Below are positions 43,534 through 48,772 of a DNA stretch of 48,772 nt, piece by piece. A model generated the notes under the pieces. The model was not told where the DNA came from. It ran no database searches and worked only from the letters and a program-made list of their open reading frames with translations. Source of the stretch: Deltaproteobacteria bacterium (lineage in GTDB: Bacteria > Desulfobacterota > Desulfobacteria > Desulfobacterales > Desulfosarcinaceae). Both the position numbers and the translations under genes were made by a program. The stretch's first letter is position 1. Each line of letters opens with the position of its first letter. The DNA lies in the NCBI GenBank assembly GCA_002747175.1, contig PDTK01000038.1, positions 1-48,772 of the forward strand. The letters are read 5' to 3'.

Positions 43534-44216
43534 TTTACATTGTCCCTTTCATCTTCATTCCTTATCGTTTGCGCTCTCATCGCGGTGATCCATTCCAGGG
43601 CTGACTGAGGCAAGGCGTTAACGGCGCGGCCGGTGGCCAGTGCCATATGGTATACCCGGGCACATTTTTCCAGCAATTCCGAATTTTTCCAAGCCTCGGC
43701 CAGTTTTTTACCCAGGCTCAGGGCGCCGTGGTTCTGCATGATGAAGCACTGGCAACCGTTTGTCACACTGCGCCGGACATGGTCCGCCAATTCCTGCGTA
43801 CCGGAAAAAGCATAGGGAATCACGTCCACGGTTTCGCCGATGGTCATACAGACCTCATCGAACAGGGCCGGAATGGGCTGGTTGATCAGGGACAGAATGC
43901 TGGCGTAAGGCTGGTGGGTGTGGACCACGGCGCCCACATCGGCCCGCTGCCGGTAGATGCCCGCATGCATGCCAGTTTCGATGGACGGTTTGAGGGCGCC
44001 GTCAATGGGATTGAGATCTAAATCTATCACGCAAATATCCGCCGGTTTCAAATCCATATATGGCTTTGCCGATGGTGTGATCGCCAATGCGTCCGCATCG
44101 GCGAGGCGCACGGACACGTTGCCTCCCGCGCTGAGTTGAGACCCGAAATAGCCGTGCCGGCTGAGCCACTGGCAGCATTCGATAATTTCTTTGCGAACTT
44201 GAATGTAGGGATCCAT
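43530..44216 (-). CDS. Class II aldolase/adducin-family protein
   Basis: A zinc-dependent aldolase-fold enzyme of 228 residues. The metal ligands are visible: His99 and His101 in VVHTHQPYA and His163 in MQNHGAL. The catalytic acid is Glu80 in PSIETGMH, and GGNVSVR (31-37) is the phosphate loop. Family members cleave fuculose-, rhamnulose- or methylthioribulose-phosphates; the substrate is not clear here. AAAGGAG precedes the ATG. It is translationally coupled to a metal permease, an uncommon partner. Confidence 0.92.
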   Translation of the reverse strand: MDPYIQVRKEIIECCQWLSRHGYFGSQLSAGGNVSVRLADADALAITPSAKPYMDLKPADICVIDLDLNPIDGALKPSIETGMHAGIYRQRADVGAVVHTHQPYASILSLINQPIPALFDEVCMTIGETVDVIPYAFSGTQELADHVRRSVTNGCQCFIMQNHGALSLGKKLAEAWKNSELLEKCARVYHMALATGRAVNALPQSALEWITAMRAQTIRNEDERDNVK

Positions 44217-44251
44217 GAATCTCCTTTTTTTACCTTATTTTTAAAGAAGCT

Positions 44252-46690
44252 TCAACCGGCCCCATTCACAGGCCCCGTCTCACGCCGGTCGAGGGCCCGA
44301 CGAACCGCCTCGGCCAGGGCCTTCATACCTAAAGGTTTGCCCAGAATCTCGGTAACACCCTGGTCGGACCATGACCGATCCCGGATTCGGGTATTGTCTC
44401 CGGTGCACAAAATCACCGGCAGCGCGGGCTGAATGTGGCGTGCCCGCATAATGAGTTCTTCCCCGTTCATACCGGGCATGGACATGTCGGTGACGAGCAG
44501 ATCGATCCGACCCTGCGCTGCAGAAATCATGGACAGCGCCTCCTGGGGATCGGCACATGTATTCACCTGGTATCCCAATCGTGTCAGGATTTGCTCACAG
44601 ATTTCCACAATCATGGGCTCGTCGTCCACAAAGAGTATCCGTTCGCAGCCGGACGAAGGAATCCCCTTATCGGGGATGGCTTCATCTGCCGTTTCGTCGG
44701 CCAGTGGGAAATAGAGGCTGAATCGGGAACCCTGACCCGGTCGTGAAGTCAGATCAATGCCCCCACCGCAGCGCTGGATGATGCCGTGGACCACCGACAA
44801 CCCCATACCCGTTCCTTTGTCGGGAGCTTTGGTAGTGTAATAGGGATCGAAAACTTTTCCCTGTTCGGATTCGGGTATACCGCTGCCCGTGTCGATGATA
44901 TCGACGCGTATGAAGTCACCGGCCGGTACGGAGAGAATCGACTCCGCCAACGGCTGTTTCAGGCTCACATTCTCGGCCGCAACGGTAATCGAGCCACTAT
45001 CGTCCTGCATGGCATGACCGGCATTGGTCAGCAGGTTGATCAACACCTGGTGGATCTGGGTGGCGTCGGCCCGGATGACGTCATCGGCCGCTGACAGGTT
45101 TGAATCAATTGCAATGCTCGCCGGCAGGGTCGCCCGCATGAAGATCAGCGCTTCGTTCACCAGCGGAAGCAGATGCAATGCCTTGAACACATGCTCATTT
45201 TTTCGGCTGAAGCCCAAAAGCTGCTGCACCACCTTTCTGGCCCGCAGAGAAGCCGTGCAGATTTTATCGATGTGCTGCCGAACCGCCTGGTCGCTTCCGG
45301 GATCGGCCCTGCACAATTCGGCGTTGCCCAAAATGATGCTGAGGATATTGTTGAAATCATGCGCCACACCGCCGGCCAGGGTGCCGATGGCCTCCATCTT
45401 CTGGGCCTGTTGGAGTTGAAGCAAAAGCGTGGACCGCTCCTTTTCGGCGGCTTTGATCGGCGTGACATCGATCAGGGAAACCATTACCTTGGACAACCCT
45501 TTCTCCAGACGGTTGATGACGACCTTGCGGATGAACAGGTGCAAGGTGTTGCCCTCAAAATCTCGATTGCGGGCCTCTCCCTCGTAATGATCCACGCCGC
45601 TGGAAAATGCCGCCACCTGTTCTACAAAATACCGATAGTCACCTTTTTCAAGAAAAATTCCCAGGGGGCCGCGCATGTGATGGACACTCTGAGCCCCATA
45701 CAGATCGGCCGCGGCCTGGTTGACCCGGACGATGCGGACCCGTCTGGCCAAATCGGTGACAATATCGGGATGATCCATCAGATAGTTTCGAAGATCCGAT
45801 ACGCCGGAATCGATAAGCCGCTTGATGGGTGCCTCGATAGCGGAGAAGTCCTGGATGGAAATTCCGGTTGGTGACTGATCGAAAAGGGTACGATGAAAGG
45901 CTTCACTTTCTCTCAGTTTCCGTTCCCGCCGGACACGTCTGGTGATATCGATAAAGCGGAACGCGACCGCCACGATCTGCCGCTTTACGAGGACGGGGCT
46001 CATGCACAATTCAAAATGGAATCTGTCTGCTCCAGGGCCGGCTTGTTCAATCCGGCAGGTTTGGCTCTCCTCTTCCAGAACCACCCGTTTAAAACAGGCC
46101 CGGACCGAATCGTCGAATGCCGGAGGGATCATTCCCAGCAGATGCCGCCCCACGAGCTGGTCTTCGCTTAGCCCCATGAATGGGCGGTTCGCGTAGTTGA
46201 TGTGACCATCCAAATCGGTAATCAACACCTGATCGGCCGCATTTTCAGTCAACGACCGCCACTTTTCTTCGGACTCTCGCAGGGCCGCCTCGTAACACCG
46301 GCTGCGGGTGACATCCTGGGCGATGAAGGCCTTCAAATCGCCGATCTTACCGGATCTTTGGATACTGAACATGCGGGCGTGAATCCATCGGATTTCACCA
46401 CTTTCACGAAAAATACGAAATTCGGGGAATGATTCTGTATCGGTCACGCCGGCCTTCGCCTTTTCACAGAACTGCCGCACGGCGTCCAGATCCATGGGGT
46501 GGACCTTTTCCATCCAAGCCATGGGGTTTGCGACCAAACGTTCGCGGGATTCACCCCAAACCTGTTCATAGGCCCGACTGACGTATTCCAGCCGGGCGAA
46601 GTCGGCCGAGGCCACCCAGATGACCTCGCGGATATTTTCGATGATCCGCCTGAACGAAAACCGACACGAAGAAACCATTGCTTTCGCCAT
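44252..46690 (-). CDS. Hybrid sensor histidine kinase with three PAS domains and a receiver
   Basis: An 812-residue signalling protein with no membrane helices, so probably a cytoplasmic sensor. PAS-type domains cover roughly 10-130, 140-265 and 275-420. The phospho-accepting histidine is His444 in GGVAHDFNNIL. The ATPase domain has NLLTNAGHAM and GTGMGLSVVHGI, and the receiver has DDEP and the acceptor Asp735 in VTDMSMPG. There is no output domain, so the phosphate must pass to another protein not seen here. The start codon has a weak binding site. Confidence 0.95.
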   Translation of the reverse strand: MAKAMVSSCRFSFRRIIENIREVIWVASADFARLEYVSRAYEQVWGESRERLVANPMAWMEKVHPMDLDAVRQFCEKAKAGVTDTESFPEFRIFRESGEIRWIHARMFSIQRSGKIGDLKAFIAQDVTRSRCYEAALRESEEKWRSLTENAADQVLITDLDGHINYANRPFMGLSEDQLVGRHLLGMIPPAFDDSVRACFKRVVLEEESQTCRIEQAGPGADRFHFELCMSPVLVKRQIVAVAFRFIDITRRVRRERKLRESEAFHRTLFDQSPTGISIQDFSAIEAPIKRLIDSGVSDLRNYLMDHPDIVTDLARRVRIVRVNQAAADLYGAQSVHHMRGPLGIFLEKGDYRYFVEQVAAFSSGVDHYEGEARNRDFEGNTLHLFIRKVVINRLEKGLSKVMVSLIDVTPIKAAEKERSTLLLQLQQAQKMEAIGTLAGGVAHDFNNILSIILGNAELCRADPGSDQAVRQHIDKICTASLRARKVVQQLLGFSRKNEHVFKALHLLPLVNEALIFMRATLPASIAIDSNLSAADDVIRADATQIHQVLINLLTNAGHAMQDDSGSITVAAENVSLKQPLAESILSVPAGDFIRVDIIDTGSGIPESEQGKVFDPYYTTKAPDKGTGMGLSVVHGIIQRCGGGIDLTSRPGQGSRFSLYFPLADETADEAIPDKGIPSSGCERILFVDDEPMIVEICEQILTRLGYQVNTCADPQEALSMISAAQGRIDLLVTDMSMPGMNGEELIMRARHIQPALPVILCTGDNTRIRDRSWSDQGVTEILGKPLGMKALAEAVRRALDRRETGPVNGAG

Positions 46691-46997
46691 ATTTCACTTT
46701 CTGGCCTATGATCCGGCAGCCAACCGCAACCGATGGCAAATTCGTTGGATGCGCCACCACCCTGAAAAGTGACAAGTTCGCCTACTTAGTGTCTGTCCAG
46801 AAATAGGCAAATTGGCCATTTCCGGTGGGGCACTACCTATAAATTATCACAGTCTTTATGGCATTGCCAGTACCACATTGTTTAGACTGCAAACTACGTC
46901 GTAGGCTGCCGTGCCTGAATGTGGGGGTAAGCTGAATCCTTGCCCCACTGGACCTTCAACCCCATGAACCCCAAACGCAAAAAAAATATTTTTTCCA
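46691..46997. other. Divergent gap before the tRNA genes
   Basis: Contains D2 copy b and otherwise no gene. A short CAACCCCATGAACCCCAAAC tract near 46956 resembles simple repeats found upstream of other genes here. Confidence 0.5.
46786..46833 (+). repeat. Dispersed repeat D2, copy b
   Basis: Nearly identical to copy a through TTAGTGTCTGTCCAGAAATA and GGCAAATTGGCCATTTCCGG. It lies in the divergent gap between the sensor-kinase gene and the tRNA operon. Confidence 0.8.
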
Positions 46998-47026
46998 TTG
47001 ACAAACACCCGACCACCATGTATATT
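46998..47026 (+). promoter_or_regulatory. Strong sigma-70 promoter of the tRNA operon
   Basis: TTGACA, 17 bases, TATATT. Transcription should begin near 47033, ten bases before the first tRNA. Confidence 0.85.
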
Positions 47027-47042
47027 CATCTTTTATTTAATT

Positions 47043-47118
47043 GGGCCGTTAACTCAGTCGGTAGAGTATCTGCCTTTTAAGCAGAGAGTCGTTGGTTCGA
47101 GCCCAACACGGCCCACCA
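47043..47118 (+). tRNA. tRNA-Lys (anticodon TTT)
   Basis: A full cloverleaf of 76 bases. The acceptor stem GGGCCGT pairs with ACGGCCC, the anticodon stem TCTGC/GCAGA frames loop CTTTTAA, and GGTTCGAGCC forms the T arm. A CCA end is encoded. Confidence 0.97.
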
Positions 47119-47135
47119 GATGTGAAAAAGATTGC

Positions 47136-47213
47136 GTCCCCATCGTCTAGCCTGGCCCAGGACACCGGCCTTTCACGCCGGCGACAGGGGTTCGAATCCC
47201 CTTGGGGACGCCA
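47136..47213 (+). tRNA. tRNA-Glu (anticodon TTC)
   Basis: Acceptor stem GTCCCCA/TGGGGAC, anticodon loop CTTTCAC within CCGGC/GCCGG, T arm GGTTCGAATCC, encoded CCA. It lies 17 bases after tRNA-Lys and shares its promoter. Confidence 0.97.
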
Positions 47214-47240
47214 CTTTACAACGGAACACCCTTTGTATTG

Positions 47241-47277
47241 GCCGCTTGGGAAGAGCTCCTCCCAAGCGGCTTTTTTT
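47241..47277 (+). terminator. Terminator of the tRNA operon
   Basis: GCCGCTTGGGA and TCCCAAGCGGC form a perfect 11-bp stem with an 8-base loop, followed by seven T. Confidence 0.95.
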
Positions 47278-47480
47278 GTTTGTTTATTGAATTAAGAACA
47301 GATTCTTCTCCACGTCGTTAAACGGCGCCTCCACGCCGCCATGAGCGCTTGGGCCGGCGACCATCTTTGAATCCGATCATAAAATAAAAAAAGCTTACTC
47401 CATTTTTATGCCACGATCGAGAAAAACGCAGGCCGAGTTTCTTTTCCGAAAGCGTGGCGGCCATACTTGGCCTGTTTTTT

Positions 47481-47840
47481 TTACAGGCGGTTGTGTTTAT
47501 CGATGCGCGTGGCGAATCTTTCGTCTTCTTTCATGTTCCCGGGGAAGCGGCCATCCTTGAAAAGCCTTACATCAATTGCCTCATCGAACATGACCGCCAA
47601 TCCCTCGGGCTCACTGCGCACCACGGTTCCTATGAGGCTCAGATTTTTTTCAAAAGCGAATATGGGAAATTGAATGTTGATCCGTCCACCTTGCCGAACC
47701 CGCTGTTTGGTCCTGATGAATACACCGCCGGCACCAACATCTCTTGTCAAGTCACGAAATTTTCCTTCTTTAGCGGAACATTTTGTGCTGAACACGGCTG
47801 CATACCTGGGGTATTGTCTCCGATGGGGTATGGTATTCAT
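47481..47840 (-). CDS. PilZ-domain protein
   Basis: A single PilZ domain of 119 residues, a likely cyclic-di-GMP receptor. The N-terminal arginine motif appears as RRQYPR (7-12), and the second motif as DVGAGGVFI (34-42), where the usual first residues DxSxxG are DVGAGG, a small variation. The chain ends with a basic tail. Its ATG overlaps the ihfA stop, so it is translated with that gene. Its target is unknown. Confidence 0.85.
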   Translation of the reverse strand: MNTIPHRRQYPRYAAVFSTKCSAKEGKFRDLTRDVGAGGVFIRTKQRVRQGGRINIQFPIFAFEKNLSLIGTVVRSEPEGLAVMFDEAIDVRLFKDGRFPGNMKEDERFATRIDKHNRL

Positions 47841-48121
47841 GGGCGGTTCACCTTCTCTCGTAACTTACCGGAGCTTTTAAACGTCACCACCCGCCTGGCC
47901 GGTAACATGGCATCTTCTCCGGTGGCCGGATTCCGCCCTTTCCGCTCTTTCTTGTCTTTTACGCAGAACTTGCCAAAACCGGATACCAGGATATCATCCC
48001 CGGAAGCCAGCGTAGATTTCATAATTTCCAGAAAGGTTTCAGTTATTTCCCGTGCCGGATTCTGGAGAAAGCCAAGCTCGTTTTGAATGCGGTCTGCGAT
48101 ATCTTTTTTGGTCAGTGTCAT
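47837..48121 (-). CDS. ihfA: Integration host factor alpha subunit-like (HU/IHF family)
   Basis: A DNA-bending protein of 94 residues. It has LTKKDIADRIQNELG at the N-terminus and the family signature GFGKFCVKDKKERKGRNPATGE, where the conserved proline intercalates into DNA. The wording favours IHF alpha over HU. GGGAGC lies eight bases before the ATG. It is coupled to the PilZ gene by an ATGA overlap. A beta subunit is not in the window. Confidence 0.88.
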   Translation of the reverse strand: MTLTKKDIADRIQNELGFLQNPAREITETFLEIMKSTLASGDDILVSGFGKFCVKDKKERKGRNPATGEDAMLPARRVVTFKSSGKLREKVNRP

Positions 48122-48738
48122 GGAGATGCTCCCTTTGTTTTTTTACAACGCATTGGCTGCTGTTACGCCGCGAACATGTATCCCGAATCGTGATTTTGAG
48201 GATGAAAGGCGCAACGGCTACACGTTCGCAGAGATTGTTTTGGGTGTCAAGGCATTGGTTTCCTTGCCGAGGGCGTTAGATCGAAAATCACTTTCGAAAC
48301 CGAATTCGAAATGCCGGGGTTGTTTGAAAAACTTCGGAAAGGAATCGATTTCGGCCAGAATCAAAATTTCCATTTGACGAGAAAAATTTTAATGTTTCCA
48401 ATGATCCTCTTTTTTAAGCATATCGACAGGCCGTGGAATTTTTGTTTGCTGCATGAAAATCGGTATCTGTATAGAATTAAAGCATTTCTTATTTTCTGGC
48501 GACTTGTTGCAGTTTTTTCGACAGAAGATGATGGACGTTTACGGGGGCGTGGGCCATAAAAATTCACTTGATTTTAATTTTTCACATGATATGGCAATTT
48601 TATTATCAAGGTCCGCCGGTCTTGGCGGCCCGGTTTCTTGCCAAGGGGGTGCCTGTTCGTTACAACAATACCCTTAGTGTCATGTCATACTTGAAATGTT
48701 AGTATAATATGGTATGGTTAATAAAAACGGAGGAGACC
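48122..48738. other. AT-rich region before the last gene
   Basis: About 600 bases without a supported gene. A short GC hairpin (CCGCC/GGCGG near 48613-48628) lies within otherwise AT-rich DNA. The last part holds a probable promoter: TTGAAA (48691-48696), 16 bases, TATGGT, overlapped by the inverted repeat ATACT/AGTAT (48687-48705), which may be an operator. Confidence 0.45.
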
Positions 48739-48772
48739 ATGCCTAAAATCAAGTACAAATTCTCACTAACTC
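48739..48772 (+). CDS. Start of a gene cut by the window edge
   Basis: An ATG with GGAGGAG directly upstream opens MPKIKYKFSLT and runs off the end. The strong binding site and promoter-like sequence support a real gene. Eleven residues are too few to name it. Confidence 0.6.
   Translation, partial: MPKIKYKFSLT

Overview
This window looks like chromosomal DNA from a moderately GC-rich sulfate-reducing member of the Desulfobacterota, most like the Desulfosarcina/Desulfobacterales group. I infer this from the gene content: a HesB/IscA-type selenoprotein, an Hsp70-DUF2760 pair, a GspA-like ATPase beside a TAXI-type binding protein, ThrH in place of a visible ThrB, and IHF alpha next to a PilZ protein. 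No single gene fixes the species, and no rRNA gene is present.

Layout. Positions 585-5607 hold a minus-strand run: a DUF2760 membrane protein, a long Hsp70-family ATPase, a small conserved protein and a small membrane protein. Glucose-6-phosphate isomerase (6142-7770) and an AI-2E/PerM-type permease converge on a repeat-filled gap. Then come an acidic repeat protein, valS, nadC and a rhomboid protease carrying a DnaJ C-terminal-like tail (9718-15289, plus strand). A Lon-like protease, aspS and hisS follow on the minus strand (15311-21173), then a HyuA-like protein, a histone-deacetylase-like hydrolase and EpmA on the plus strand (21412-25640). An AbrB-like regulator sits in a repeat-rich gap. 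Next are homoserine dehydrogenase, ThrH and a YbgC-type thioesterase (26875-29408), then a TetR / ABC1-kinase / pyridoxamine-oxidase-like cassette (29947-32502).

From 32503 to 34011 there is mobile-element debris (a 3'-damaged IS200-type transposase gene and a possible IS3 scrap) and a HesB-like gene whose in-frame TGA is best read as selenocysteine. A macro-domain protein, an FmdB-type zinc-ribbon protein, ndk-trmJ, a tandem ABC ATPase, leuB, the TAXI/GspA-like pair, a metal permease coupled to a class II aldolase, and a hybrid sensor kinase follow. The right end holds tRNA-Lys and tRNA-Glu with a clear promoter and terminator, a coupled ihfA-PilZ pair, and the first codons of a gene that runs out of the window.

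How the genes work together. Much of the window is housekeeping: three aminoacyl-tRNA synthetases, two tRNAs, EF-P modification, tRNA methylation, NAD, leucine and threonine synthesis, and nucleotide balance. A second theme is protein quality control: Hsp70/DUF2760, Lon and rhomboid-DnaJ. The least explained material is between genes. Three dispersed repeat families (called D1, D2 and D3 here) recur across the window. D1 sits just past the 3' ends of three minus-strand genes, D2 is mostly upstream of genes, and a D3 pair brackets the AbrB-like gene. The best single-gene find is the selenoprotein at 33697-34011, which an ordinary gene caller would cut or call broken.
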